Source: Panulirus ornatus
Taxonomy: Eukaryota; Arthropoda; Malacostraca; Decapoda; Palinuridae
Direction: 5' to 3'
Assembly (NCBI RefSeq): GCF_036320965.1
Contig: NC_092231.1
Span: forward strand, 254,197 to 318,196
Length of the DNA: 64,000 bases
Every line of letters starts with the position of its first letter. Within the stretch, counting starts at the first letter, position 1. Both the position numbers and the translations under genes were made by a program. This document shows, piece after piece, positions 47,745-59,731 of this stretch. The notes beneath the pieces are model-generated. The model had not been told where the DNA came from, made no database searches, and saw only the letters and a list, made by a program, of their open reading frames with translations.

Positions 47745-47749
<5 letters not shown>
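47507..47749 (-). mobile_element. RTE-like LINE family A, 3'-end fragment
   Basis: The family A tail (GCTTTGTCGCTGTCTCCCGC as read on the plus strand) is followed by the 3' UTR and the last dozen codons of the ORF, then stops at TTTCATTTCA and passes into (AT)n at 47750. The 3' side has a poly-T run (poly-A on the element strand). Confidence 0.88.

Positions 47750-47821
<72 letters not shown>
47750..47821. repeat. (AT)n microsatellite
   Basis: About 36 AT dinucleotides separating two same-strand family A copies. Confidence 0.97.
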
Positions 47822-47824
<3 letters not shown>

Positions 47825-47837
47825 TTTTTTTTCTTTT

Positions 47838-49456
47838 TTTGCTTTGTCGCTGTCTCCCGCGTTTGCGAGGTAGCGCAAGGAAACAGACGAAAGAAATGGC
47901 CCAACCCACCCCCATACACATGTATATACATACGTCCACACACGCAAATATACATACCTACACAGCTTTCCATGGTTTACCCCAGACGCTTCACATGCCT
48001 TGATTCAATCCACTGACAGCACGTCAACCCCGGTATACCACATCGCTCCAATTCACTCTATTCCTTGCCCTCCTTTCACCCTCCTGCATGTTCAGGCCCC
48101 GATCACACAAAATCTTTTTCACTCCATCTTTCCACCTCCAATTTGGTCTCCCTCTTCTCCTCGTTCCCTCCACCTCCGACACATATATCCTCTTGGTCAA
48201 TCTTTCCTCACTCGTTCTCTCCATGTGACCAAACCATTTCAAAACACCCTCTTCTGCTCTCTCAACCACGCTCTTTTTATTTCCACACATCTCTCTTACC
48301 CTTACGTTACTTACTCGATCAAACCACCTCACACCACACATTGTCCTCAAACATCTCATTTCCAGCACATCCATCCTCCTGCGCACAACTCTATCCATAG
48401 TCCACGCCTCGCAACCATACAACATTGTTGGAACCACTATTCCTTCAAACATACCCATTTTTGCTTTCCGAGATAATGTTCTCGACTTCCACACATTCTT
48501 CAAGGCTCCCAGAATTTTCGCCCCCTCCCCCACCCTATGATCCACTTCCGCTTCCATGTTACCATCCGCTGCCAGATCCACTCCCAGATATCTAAAACAC
48601 TTCACTTCCTCCAGTTTTTCTCCATTCAAACTCACCTCCCAATTGACTTGACCCTCAACCCTACTGTACCTAATAACCTTGCTCTTATTCACATTTACTC
48701 TTAACTTTCTTCTTTCACACACTTTACCAAACTCAGTCACCAGCTTCTGCAGTTTCTCACATGAATCAGCCACCAGCGCTGTATCATCAGCGAACAACAA
48801 CTGACTCACTTCCCAAGCTCTCTCATCCCCAACAGACTTCATCCTTGCCCCTCTTTCCAAAACTCTTGCATTCACCTCCCTAACAACCCCATCCATAAAC
48901 AAATTAAACAACCATGGAGACATCACACACCCCTGCCGCAAACCTACATTCACTGAGAACCAATCACTTTCCTCTCTTCCTACACGTACACATGCCTTAC
49001 ATCCTCGATAAAAACTTTCCACTGCTTCTAACAACTTGCCTCCCACACCATATATTCTTAATACCTTCCACAGAGCAACTCTATCAACTCTATCATATGC
49101 CTTCTCCAGATCCATAAATGCTACATACAAATCCATTTGCTTTTCTAAGTATTTCTCACATACATTCTTCAAAGCAAACACCTGATCCACACATCCTCTA
49201 CCACTTCTGAAACCACACTGCTCTTCCCCAATCTGATGCTCTGTACATGCCTTCACCCTCTCAATCAGTACCCTCCCATACAATTTGCCAGGAATACTCA
49301 ACAAACTTATACCTCTGTAATTTGAGCACTCACTCTTATCCCCTTTGCCTTTGTACAATGGCACTATGCACTCATTCCGCCAATCCTCAGGCACCTCACC
49401 ATGAGTCATACATACATTAAATAACCTTACCAACCAGTCAACAATACAGTCACCCC

Positions 49457-49460
<4 letters not shown>
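47838..49460 (-). mobile_element. RTE-like LINE family A, copy 3
   Basis: The span holds the RT from KGGDCIVDWLVRLFNVCM to the stop codon plus a complete 3' UTR (47838-48023). On the 3' side it has a poly-T/TC run and (AT)n, and on the 5' side the RT stops inside a (TA)n tract at 49461-49508. Confidence 0.9.
48024..49460 (-). CDS. RTE-like reverse transcriptase, 5'-truncated open frame
   Basis: About 478 codons are open without a stop: VPLYKGKGDKSECSNYRGIS, CGFRSGRGCVDQVFALKN, the catalytic block YVAFMDLEKAYDRV, LRQGCVMSPWLFNLFMDG, LLFADDTALVAD, then the C-terminal LYGCEAWTMDRVVRRR and WFGHMERTSEERL blocks. The endonuclease, linker and RT entry are missing, so it cannot mobilise itself. The frame extends artificially into the (TA)n tract as Ile/Tyr. 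Amino-acid identity to the 61350-64000 copy is very high by eye. Confidence 0.88.

Positions 49461-49508
<48 letters not shown>
49461..49508. repeat. (TA)n microsatellite
   Basis: About 24 TA dinucleotides at the 5' truncation point of copy 3. Confidence 0.97.
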
Positions 49509-49510
<2 letters not shown>

Positions 49511-50789
49511 GTAACACATGGAAGAAATGGAAACTATATACCTCTGGGCATTCGAGGATTCGATGTGTAAGCCTGATGCGTGGCAGGCATGTATGCTACC
49601 ACTGTACAGTACACGAGGTGACAAAAGCTTCTCATAACATACCAACCATTATTCCAGGAGATCCCCTGTAACTTCTTGTTCCCTGAGAGGATGAAGGAAA
49701 GCTTTTTCCTAGTTTCATGTAATTCTGATTTTACGTGCCAGTCCATCCGTTCATCCACAGAATATCTCACGATTTCGCCGGAAATTTAAACTGTGAAAAA
49801 CATTATATATTAGACTGCGATTTCTGGTTTATATATGAAAGTGATGCATGTAATTGGTCAGACATTCATTGTTACTATTTTATTTATAGTTGTCGTGTTC
49901 AGGCGGCAGTACTTGCTGTATTTTATTAACATGTGAAGGCCGACAGTGAAGAGGCTACCAGGTCTCAGTAAACCACGCAGAACAGGTGGTCGTCCCTTCA
50001 GCAATCGCTCTATATTTTCTTCCAAACTACTGCCATTGGATAACCTCTTTATTCTCCAGGTAATTTTGTAGGGTTTAAGGTCAGAATTAAGACATCATTA
50101 CTGTGTTAATTATATAGCTAGTTTCAAAATATCGGTGATATGCTTCTCACATAGGTCGCAGTATGTTATCAAAATGTTTGCCATAACAACAAATTATAAA
50201 CAGACATCATAGCAGCCGAATTTGCTTTAACAGCACACTGTAAACAGACATCATAGCAACCAAATTTTAGAAGCTTATCAAAATATTTACCATAAGCATA
50301 AACCCCAGATAAGCACCAATATATGTTAGTATCACGGGCCTCACAGATCCGGGGCTGGCTATAGTGAGTGAATGAAGAGCTTCTGCTACATAGCGGAGGC
50401 CTTGACGAAGGCTGCTGCTGCTGTTGGCTCGGCTCTCATCCACTCCGTGATACCTTTCTCTTCTCTCTCTTCCTTTCTCCTCGTCCTCCTCCTTCTCCTC
50501 CCTTTTATTCTTCCTCTTACTCTTCCTTCTTCATTTTTCCTTTACAGCAACTTTTTTCTTTCTTTCCAGTTCCATTCATCTCCAATTTTAATCTTTTATT
50601 TCTTGTATCCTTTGTTTCTACATTCTTCTACTTCCTTTGTCTCTTTCCCTTCCATCTGATCCTCGTCCTTACCCATTTACCTCCTCTTTATCTTCCAAGT
50701 TCCTCCTGCTCCTCTTCTCTGTTCCCCTCTTATCATGTTTGCCCTCCTCTTCCTTGCTATTACGTCACAGCTTGGTCTCAAACTCATTT
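49509..50789. other. no recognisable gene; pyrimidine-rich tract
   Basis: Unassigned DNA to about 50455, including a near-duplicate of AACAGACATCATAGCA at about 50200 and 50240. From 50456 to about 50760 the plus strand is strongly pyrimidine-rich and gives compositional frames of up to 143 codons. Confidence 0.5.
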
Positions 50790-51085
50790 ATGGGGTTAGA
50801 AGATCTCTGAAATCATCGTAAGGTAAACATTAGTTAAGGTGAGGAGCCAAACCCAGCCGTGAGGGTAGATCTTCGAAATCATCTTAAGGTATACACAAGG
50901 TAACCAAGTTCCCAAACTGAGCTGTTGGTCAGGAGACCTCCGAAACCATTGTAATGTACGTAATTAGGTAAAGTCACAAACAGATCTGTGCAGGCCGAAG
51001 ATCGCCGAACCTGTCGTAAGATAATGTTACACACAGATTTGTGGGGGTAGTACGAAACCATCGTAAGGTAAGGTAATGTTTCAGT
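50790..51085. repeat. ~65-bp degenerate tandem repeat
   Basis: Four to five diverged units, each with GAAGATCTCTGAAATCATCG or a variant, then TAAGGTAA, then CAAACTGAGCTGT or a variant. Confidence 0.7.
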
Positions 51086-53385
51086 CAGCTCTGGTAATAG
51101 ACCAAGTAAACATTGCTAGATAAGTTGTTACACAAACTCGGTCTCCTCTACTTTTCCTGCATCCTTTCTTACACAACTTTGTCCAGCCTTATCTTTCCCT
51201 TCACACTTCTCTCTACTCTCATATTCTTCTTTTATTTTTACCTACATCAGTTCTACTTTTTTGTGTTTGCTTAGCATGGTGAATACAGAAGGATTGTTTT
51301 TCCTGATGTCTATCCGTCTTTCAGACTCTGGTGTAGGGAAGATACTTCTGAGGGTCAGGTTAAGCACATTACTCTGTATAACTGATACTTCACATGTTTC
51401 CCACATCTAAAGAACAGAGTGACAGAAGACCCATAACTCTATACCTTGTCTCTTATCTGCCATAAAACAAGGTTTAACCTGTGTCTTAACGTAGCTCATA
51501 ACTTGAAGGAAATTCCACTTTTGGTGAAGAAAATTAATACAAATGTTTATATTTTTCAAACAGTATTTCTAACCATTCTTATTTCACTTCCAAGAATTAT
51601 GCTGCTCTTTAGGAGACACAATTGCTGCATGGAGCTCCACGTGTCAGCCACATCGAGGATGCACAGGGCAGCACTCGCACAACCCCAGCAGCACGAATAT
51701 CCTCCTGCTCACCAACTTACGCCTTCCATAAGACGTTACTGTATACAGGCGCACGCGCACACTATGTACTGCCAAGAACCAATATTAACCCCAAAGTTGT
51801 GATCCAACACAGGTGCGTGATCACGTTTCAGACGTAGGCACGGTCACGTACACCCGCCCGCTGGAAGGGGAATGAACGTTGGAGCAACGCCCAGTCCCCC
51901 GCCGCTTCCCTACGGCTGCGTCATGCTGCTGGGGTACTTCCTGTGCTGCATCTTAACTGGTGTATTGGGTTTGATAGATAATTCTGGTGACTTTCTGGAT
52001 TAAAGGAATATGTTAAGTATATCGTATCCCCGTTTGTGTTCAGGACGATCGTCTGCAAACGACACCAAGCTAGACCATACCATTAGGAGTTTCGATTATT
52101 TTATGTAGATGTTTCGAGGGAGATAATTTTCACCTCTGGGCGTCATTGATGTCATCTGGAGGTTATCTGAGCTGACATGTACTGATTTTCTGTGTGGCTT
52201 TATTGCTAAAACGGATAAATAGGTATATTGGTGTTGTGTAAGAGGCATACCGGATTTTGGCGGAGGATACATATCAAAGGAAAACGGGAATTTAGGTTGG
52301 GGCACTGAATGGTGGACTTGGGGGGGGGGGGGGGGGGATTGCGAGGGTGGGTGAAGTTAGGAGACGGTGAGGGTGTTGGCCAGTAGTGTGTTGCCGAACG
52401 GGTCTGATTGTTGATTTTCATTTCTTTTGCTGCAAGCGTGGCTCATTTACTGTGCACCCCTACCCATCCTGTGGGTGTTGGCGCAAAAGAGGATATAGGG
52501 TGCAAAAAAGTCTGACTAGGGATTGGGTATCGTGTGTAGGTCTGTGGGTGGGGGAGACACTAAAGTAGTATAAAGTAAACGACTGTATAAGTGTTTGGAG
52601 GCAGCTTACTATATAGGCGTGTGGAAGCGACTAAATAGGTGTGTGGAGAAGACGGTATAAATGTTTATATATGTGTGAAGACAGGCTACGAGTTAAGGGG
52701 TTTGTAGGGACTGGATTGTGTGGAAGGGAGCGTTTTAGGGAGTTTCAGTGATATGGCGAAGTAATTCTTTGGAATTTGTTTTCCCTAATTTGGTGGAGTT
52801 GGCTTGAGACCTTCTTCCTCCTCCCACTTCCTCCTCCCACTTCCTCCTCCCACTTCCTCGTTCCACTTCCTCCTCCCAGCCCTGGATGCCCTCGATACAC
52901 TCGTCCAGAACACTGACAGTTGTTCACTGGTTTTGGGATATTTGCTTAAGTTGAAAAGAATCTTACCCCGGAGGTTTGTAGACTTTATGTCATTGTACTC
53001 ACATCAAATGTACCTGCAAGAATTTGATTTTATTTGTGTATTCTCGTGTACCTTTTACTACAGTGTGAAATTATTTTAATGAGTATAATGGAAACTACAA
53101 TTTCTTGTGTATCCTCGTGCATGAATTAATTTAATTGTGTGTGTCTCATCAGGCATAGTTTCTCCCATGGTGTGGGTGTTCCACCTAATCAGTGTGGACA
53201 ATAATTCTCTTTTAGTGACAGACACAACACAGACAAAACATGCCCTATTCAGGTGAAAAAACAAGTAAAGGAAAAAGAGTAAACATTGTGTTTATCATAG
53301 TGTCAGGTCTAAGGGTGGATTTTTTGCCAATTTTAGTACAAAATAACTCGCCTTGTGGATCTCGAGTCTCCTATTTTTGATGCCA
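51086..53385. other. 2.3 kb without a recognisable gene
   Basis: Mixed DNA. A moderately CpG-rich stretch lies at 51640-51920, an 18-base G run at 52320-52337, and a 15-bp CCTCCTCCCACTT repeat of about five copies at 52808-52880. Frames up to 118 codons have no recognisable domain. Confidence 0.5.
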
Positions 53386-54560
53386 TCTGGCTCAAAAATC
53401 TCTTTACCTTTTGTTACATTGATTTTGTATTTCGGTTATCCCCCCCCCCCCCAACCCCCCCAACCCAATTCCTCCAACTATGTACAACTCTTCGACTGTG
53501 TGATTTCTTGCCAGGAAGCTCAGCTCTCCTTTCATCCATGCGCCGAGATCCTCTGTGCTGGGGATTTCAGTGTACACCACAAGGATTGGTTAGGCTCTGA
53601 CGATCTGGAACAATTAATAAAACATCTTAACCGAATTCCCGACCGTCACGACAACTCTTAACACGCTTGACCTCATCTGCCTGTGAACCCGCCCGCAACA
53701 CATACACCACTCTGCCCCTGTAGGATCCTCTGACCAAATTATTTCCATTACTTCCGATTGGGCACACCCATCGTCTGCGCTCCCCGCCCCCCGAACCACC
53801 ACCCCCACTCAGTGTTCATCCCTGCGCAGCTTTGTTGACTTTACTTGGGATGGTTGGGTACTGCTTCACTGGTCGGGTTCCCTGGGATGGTTGGGTACTG
53901 CTTCACTGGTCGGGTTTCCTGGGATGGTTGGGTACTGCTTCACTGGTCGGGTTCCCTGGGATGGTTGGGTACTGCTTCACTGGTCGGGTTCCCTGGGATG
54001 GTTGGGCACTGCTTCACTGGTCGGGTTTCCTGGGATGGTTGGGCACTGCTTCACTGGTCGGGTTCCCTGGGATGGTTAGGCACTGCTTCACTGGTCGGGT
54101 TGCCTCGTGTTGTGGTGAACGCATACCAGAGGTTGTCTTGGCTGGGATGGAGATCTACATTCCAATCTCGGAAATATTTTTCTCCTCAGGAAATACGAAA
54201 GAGAGAAGAGAATTCTACATCGCGAGCTGTCTTCATGTCTCCACCCACAAGGCTTGGACCCGTGGTACACACGTTTGGTTGCTGCTTCCCACAGCTTATG
54301 TCTGGAGCTCAGCCACTCGGGGATTGGCTGTGGTACCTCTATCATCCATTTAACAGCTAAGCTGTAGAATTCTCTTCCCTCTTTTGTCTTTCCTTCTTCA
54401 TATAACCTTTCTTCCTTCAAGATTCGGGTCTACAAACACTTGCTGAGCCCTGATTGATTTCTACTTTCTTTCTCTTCAGCTTTTTTCTTTCACCCGAGAT
54501 GGCCATGATGGAGCATCCGTACCATATCAGTCATTGTAAAAGGAAAAAATAAAATGGCTC
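53386..54560 (+). mobile_element. LINE family D, endonuclease and C-terminus, RT lost
   Basis: The endonuclease part at about 53490-53760 reads LFDCVISCQEAQ, then ILCAGDFSVHHKDWLGS (the GDFxVH active-site block), DLEQLIKHLNRIPDRHDNS, and in another frame a VGSSDQIISIT block corresponding to the usual G-S-S-D-H-N. After a 37-bp minisatellite, the linker block GERIPEVVLAGMEIYIPIS follows. Then near 54365-54455 comes a typical LINE C-terminus, NSLPSFVFPSSYNLSSFKIR, ending in a stop and a short A-rich end near 54550. The whole RT core is missing. This resembles APE-type LINEs common in decapods (from memory). Confidence 0.7.
53849..54106 (+). repeat. 37-bp minisatellite derived from LINE codons
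   Basis: Seven near-identical copies of GGGATGGTTGGGTACTGCTT followed by CACTGGTCGGGTTCCCT. In one frame the unit reads GMVGYCFTGRV, which aligns with the LINE's own linker sequence (canonically W-N/D-D-Y-C-F-x-G-R-D), and the last copy runs in frame into the LINE block GERIPEVVLAGM. The unit therefore looks like an amplified piece of LINE coding DNA. Frames of 171-173 codons with a 37-residue period result. Confidence 0.9.
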
Positions 54561-54837
54561 CGCAGGTGCTGATACATCTGACTTAAAAGAAGAAAATGGA
54601 AATGAAACTGGTCAAGAGGAAGAGTATTACACTTGGTGTCCGCTGTCATGTTCACATTCTGTTTGTCATCAGTTGATTAGTATGCAACTTCCATTTCCAA
54701 TTTTTTGACATAGTGAATTACCCGAGCCATACTTCCATACAACATTGGAACATATTTCCACCGTCAGTAGTGTGGGAAATTGTAGCACAGTATCATTCCC
54801 TTGAACATGACTGCTTGATCCTTTAGTGTGGTGGCCT
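54561..54837. other. no recognisable gene
   Basis: Short unassigned interval between the LINE end and a dispersed element. Confidence 0.5.
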
Positions 54838-54930
54838 GAGTCTTAAGGATCAGTTCACAAGCCAGGCCATTATAACCAAAGATCGCACCGTCTTCTGGAA
54901 GGGTTGTATCGTTATGATCCGACTGCGTTG
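54838..54930. repeat. dispersed GTACCGTCGTGCT element, copy 4
   Basis: It contains AGTCTTAAGGATCAG, GCCAGGCCATTATAACCAAA, GATCGCACCGTCTTCTGGAA and GGGTTGTATCGTTATG, in the same order as the copies at 686 and 42285. Confidence 0.6.
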
Positions 54931-54934
54931 TGCG

Positions 54935-55125
54935 GAGTGTCAGTGGCGCAGCGGCCGTCGCAGCCGCAGCCACGACGGTGACGGCACGTGACGCGGAAGG
55001 AACATAGCGTTGCACTAAGTAGAGCTCTTTGGTGACGGCGTTGGAGCGAGGGCGTGCTTGCCGCCTCCCTCGCCGTCATCCCTGGTGGTGGTCACGTGAG
55101 GCCTCGCGATCTACTTCCCACTTCT
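54935..55125. promoter_or_regulatory. CpG-rich patch, possible promoter or first exon
   Basis: CpG density rises sharply here (GCGCAGCGGCCGTCGCAGCC and similar strings). A 76-codon plus-strand frame starts at 55054 and runs to 55284 but has no recognisable domain. Like the patch at 800-990, it begins right after a dispersed element. No core promoter element is clear. Confidence 0.25.
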
Positions 55126-55965
55126 GTATATTCTGACTCATCGTCTTCCCTGCTCCCCACCCACCTCCCCCGGCCTGCATCACGCCTGCCTCCACTTTAC
55201 CTTTCCTCGAGGCGGGGATTGTGCTTCTTGCTATTCTGCCGTCCGCTACTTTTTCTATTTGTTGTTGAACGAGCGAGTACGTGAGTGTTTAATCATAACT
55301 AACTAGACTGCTAGACATAACTATATCTGCTTTGTCACTGACGCTTTATGTCAGTATCCTCTGCTTAGCAGCGATTACCTGCACACTATCATAACACATA
55401 TTTCACGGGCACTACTGAACTATATCGAGCCTATGAATTTGCTACAGTCTTCTCACCCCCGTTAACCCAAATGCGAGTCTGGTTCACGCATTTTTCTCTT
55501 AATGTCGGAAGGGTGTGGTATTACGTATTGTTTGTCTGGGTATGTAGGTCTTTAGGGTGGCCTTGTCTTCTGTGGTAGGCAGCCACCGACCTGGGAGGAA
55601 TACTACCGGTATTTACGGCCTAGGTATCGGCAGGGCTAGTGCGGCTGCGACGAGACTACACTTCAGTGGCTGTTAAGTGTCTCTCGTTCGGTCACGCACC
55701 TGGTCTATCTTTTTACCTCACCCACAAGTGGGGAGCTGGCCTAGTGGCTTACAGTCTACAAATATAACGCCTTTCCTTTTCACTCATACCACTTGATAAC
55801 ACGAACCTTACACAACCTGTTCTTGGTCACTTTATATTTTCTTATGGTGAGCGAGCAAGATCTCGTCCACAGTTCTCGTTGTTAAGTATTCTCTTTTTTC
55901 TCTCTCACTCTCTGTGTCTTTGAATTGATTCCTTCATTACGTAACAAACATATGAGAACAGACTG
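55126..55965. other. no recognisable gene
   Basis: Mixed DNA with a pyrimidine-rich string near 55890-55920. No domain, repeat or convincing splice pair. Confidence 0.5.
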
Positions 55966-56265
55966 TGGGAAATGAAGTTTTCTCTTAGCAAAAAGCGGCT
56001 CCGAGGCAAATTAAGAGAAAACTTTAAAACATTTAAGGGATTCGACTACATCTATGTTGAAAATTCCTTGAAGGTTGTGCCAACATTTCTAAGGAGAGGT
56101 ACTGGACTAAACTTTAGAGGTCGCCGAAGTGATCTGGACTGCAAGAAATATTTCTTTACAACGACGTTATTGACGCTTTTCATAAGCTTCCAGATCAAGT
56201 TGTTCTGAGCTACACTCTTGATGTATTGAAACTTAGGCTTGATCATTATCTGTTTTTTGATTAGT
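55966..56265 (+). mobile_element. LINE family E, C-terminal fragment
   Basis: It begins KKRLRGKLRENFKTFKGFDY and continues TGLNFRGRRSDLDCKKYFF. After a frameshift near 56155 it reads DVIDAFHKLPDQVVLSYTLD and LKLRLDHYLFFD followed by TAG at about 56263. This is the end of a CR1/Jockey-like RT ORF. The family is close to, but distinct from, B and C. It is 5' truncated near 55966. Confidence 0.78.
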
Positions 56266-56720
56266 CATAATAACGTAGTGGTATATTATGCTATCTCCTT
56301 TACCACTGATCTCGTCTTGGCCATGCTTGGGTAACTTAACATAGATTAACCCGTGTCGCCTGCTTTAAGAGAACAATAAGGTATTATTGTATCATCTTTC
56401 CACGTCAGGAATAATATAGACATTGGAAGTCGCGAGGCTTTAGGTTTAAGCTTATACCAAAAAGTGAAGGGATGCATGATACATTCACGTTCATTCTACC
56501 TTCTGCCTCTCTTAAAAAAGTTTCCTATAGGAATATTACTACTGCAAGGTATTTTTTCTACACGTTTTCCGTCAGGCGTGTTGCCGAAGTGAGTGGGGGG
56601 TGGGGAGAGAGACTGTGCTTTGATATCCTTTTCTTCTATTGTTTTTATAGGGACTTCATTTTTCTCAGTAGTGTTAATGCTAGACTACCTTTCTTAGACT
56701 ATAGGCCTGTGTATATGTGT

Positions 56721-56781
<61 letters not shown>

Positions 56782-57785
56782 ATACAGTCCTCAGAATCTA
56801 GATATTTTCTACGACTACATCAGCAGTTATGTACTTACTTATTATTAACATCAGTGCTCACTGCTGTCATGTCTGCAGTATAGGCAGGGATTCTTGCCTG
56901 GTTTGTTGCTTCCCTTTTTTTGTTTTCTTACTGTATTCTATGTCCTCTTCCCGTGGTCAATCACTTTTGGTGCATAGATCAATGAAATTCACTTTTTTAT
57001 GTTCGTTTGCTTGACTAAGTTCCTTCAGGCCAAACAACTTCGAAAGCAATCATAATAGTCCGTCTTCATTGTAAAATGACATAGGTCATTTTTTGCAATA
57101 ATTATAGGTAATGTGCATGGTCGTTCAGACTGTGGATCAGTAAGTTTTTGAATATAAGCTGTGGACCTGGAAGTCATGGATAGGGTTAGGGAACCCACCT
57201 CCCTCCCAGACTCCAGACGGAAGGTACCAATCCATGACGCCAGGTGCCGCCATATCATAGCTTTGTACTATGATTACTTTATTTAGTCCAGTAGAGATTA
57301 TAATCTAAGTGCTATCAGGGAAGATTATGAATGTTATTTATGTGTTATGTTGATTTATTAACTTGTTTTGGATTACACGGCCATGATGGTAATGACAGTC
57401 TGGCTTATTATTTTTAGAATAATTTGTTTGGATTTTCTTGGTTCATTCGTGTCAACACGTGTGTTGATGGTCCCTCATTAACAAGACGCTCGTTATGGCT
57501 TATGCTTTTCTTTTAATTTTCGTTGTTGTTGTTTGTGTTTTCTATGTTGTTGTTCCTGCGCATATTGGTAGTGTTTTTTTTTCCTGCGCATATTGGTAGT
57601 GTTTTTGGTAACATTTATGGTTATCATGGGGCTTGGGTGTGGTGGGGGTCGGCGATGGTGCTCGTCTTGGTCTCCACAACCTCCTCCACCAGCCGTGATG
57701 GAGGGGTTCGGTGGTGTTGGTCTCCACCATTATCACTAGCACGTCAGGCTGGAGGGCTGCTGCATTCATATTCATGAGTAGCAAA
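56266..57785. other. 1.5 kb without a recognisable gene
   Basis: It contains the (CT)n tract at 56724-56778 and a direct duplication of about 30 bp with CCTGCGCATATTGGTAGTG near 57556 and 57584. A 77-codon minus-strand frame at 57025-57258 has no recognisable domain. Confidence 0.5.
56724..56778. repeat. (CT)n microsatellite
   Basis: About 27 CT dinucleotides. Confidence 0.97.
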
Positions 57786-57789
57786 AGTG

Positions 57790-58880
57790 TGCTCAACTAT
57801 ATCATAAGGTTCCTAATATTATTTGGGAATAGGCTGCAGAAATACATCACTTTCAATGACTTAAGAGCTGCATTTGACAGTACTAATAGACAAGTTATAT
57901 TGCATGAAATAGAGGGTCGAGTTTTGACCCTCAATATTTGATTATATCACCACCAGAAATCTGTATATTTTCAGGGTTACAGAAGTCAAGTTAAAGATAT
58001 GGTCTTTGATATGCCCCAAGTTAGAGGATTGAGTCCCACATTGCTTAATGTACCACTCAGTGCCTTATTAGAATGAATTTAAGAAAGTCCCAGAAGCATT
58101 ACAGTTATATATGCTATTTTTTTTTTACATAAAGCTTATTTCCAAATATAACCATTCTCAAATATATACACTTATCCTGGGATAGCCTTGGCTTTATTTC
58201 TCCAAGAAAGTGGTTTTTAGTTGGTAATGGTAAGAGTAATCTATCAACGTTGAAAATTGGTGACAAATTTACTGAGTACATCTTGGTATCTCGATGCCAT
58301 AATACTGCATCTGCTATACAAATACTAAATCGAAATATACAGATGGGCACAGAGCTCTTGTTGCTAATGTTAGAATTGCTCAAATGATATACTCTGCATA
58401 TATAAGATCTCAATAGATTATCACGCGGCAGCTTTGGTCCTGCATAACATTAATGATGATGATAGACGAAAAAAACATGCAGAATGAAAATTAAAGATTT
58501 TTTTTATTTTTCCCCTGGAAAGAACTAGGTATGTCTGTCGTTGATGATAGAAAAGAACCTGCTACCTGGTGATTTTGACGATGTTGAAATACTGAATAAT
58601 TTGTGTCATAAAACTGATGAATCGAAATAGATCCAAATAACAGCCAATGAAATGATGATATTTGAAGTACACCAGGCGTACAATTTTAGGGAATATAGCT
58701 GTTTTGACACCATACTTTCCTCTCCATATAAGAAACTAATAACTAACAATCTTGATCACCGCAGCTATAACGAATGCTCTTGAACACATGCAGAAACTCC
58801 AGAGTGGAAGTAACACAAAATATAACAGCCCTTTCAACTCTTCTACTTGGAGGGCTAGAAGTGTTACCAATTTAGGTTAT
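57790..58880 (+). mobile_element. LINE fragment, RT domain (different lineage)
   Basis: The plus-strand frame reads YITFNDLRAAFDSTNRQVIL (the first catalytic aspartate), then after a stop VYFQGYRSQVKDMVFDMPQV, RGLSPTLLNVPLSALLE and ITVIYAI in place of the usual I-x-Y-A-D-D. Later a VANVRIAQMIYSAYIRS block and, in another frame, IDYHAAALVLHNIN. The order corresponds to RT palm and thumb of an APE LINE with the G-V-L-S-P-T-L-F-N-V-L-M signature, unlike families A-C. Both catalytic aspartates of the YADD box are gone and many stops are present. Confidence 0.65.
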
Positions 58881-59103
58881 TGCCTGACTAACTGAACTTG
58901 TCTGCGTAACTTAAGTTCATGAGCTTGCAGTAACTACAACTACAGACATTTTAATTGTATCTTACTTTTTATCCTCATTACTTTCCTTAAATACCCTGAG
59001 ACCAGGGTTCCTCTCTGGAACCACATATAGAAATGCCACTCAAAATTTCGTGGAATCTCTCTCCCAATGCTTACCGAAAACATAATGTTGTTACTCATTC
59101 AAA

Positions 59104-59354
59104 CTTGCACTACAAAGAGACTTTTTGAACACAGTGCACTACATAGAGATTTTGAACACAATGCACTACATAGAGATTTTGAACACAATGCACTACATAG
59201 AGATTTTGAACACAGTGCACTACATAGAGATTTTGAACACAATGCACTACATAGAGATTTTGAACACAATGCACTACATAGAGATTTTGAACACATTGCA
59301 CTACATAGAGATTTTGAACACAGTGCACTACATAGAGACTTTTTGAACACAATA
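59104..59354. repeat. 27-bp tandem array
   Basis: Nine copies of GAACACAATGCACTACATAG followed by AGATTTT. Single-base variants alternate between CAATG, CAGTG and CATTG. Frames are open on both strands with a 9-residue period. Confidence 0.96.
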
Positions 59355-59585
59355 TTGGGTTGTCAGAAGTCTAATTTTTTTTTAATTAGGATGAAGTTAA
59401 CAGACAAGTAGGCAGTCGTTTATCTATTTTCCATCACAATAAAATGTTTCAAGTAAGACGTGTTTCGAGAAAGTAACAAGACTACAAAATGTCACCATTT
59501 AAAAGGGCTAGATATTAACGTATACTTACTATTAGCGCTTTAATTTAGTTGCAGATATTAATCATTTTTTTTTTTTATTATTATA

Positions 59586-59731
59586 CTTCGTCGCTGTCTC
59601 CCGCGTTTGCGAGGTAGCGCAAGGAAACAGACGAAAGAAATGGCCCAACCCCCCCCCTTACACATGTATATACATACGTCCACACACGCAAATATACATA
59701 CCTACACAGCATTCCATGGTTTACCCCAGAC
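59586..59731 (-). mobile_element. solo RTE-like LINE family A 3' tail
   Basis: About 145 bp of the family A 3' UTR end (TCGCTGTCTCCCGCGTTTGC to TGGTTTACCCCAGA on the plus strand), with poly-T and TTATTA on the 3' side. It stops at 59731, where an unrelated LINE fragment begins. Confidence 0.88.

Noticed and set aside
50760..50825. Exon after the pyrimidine tract (TCACAG before CTTGG, AAG before GTAAAC)
   Set aside because: The supposed donor lies inside the ~65-bp tandem repeat and recurs in its copies, so it is explained by the repeat.
53845..54360. 171-173 codon Trp/Gly-rich protein
   Set aside because: Frame runs through the 37-bp array inside a broken LINE; periodicity of 37 residues shows it is repeat-driven.
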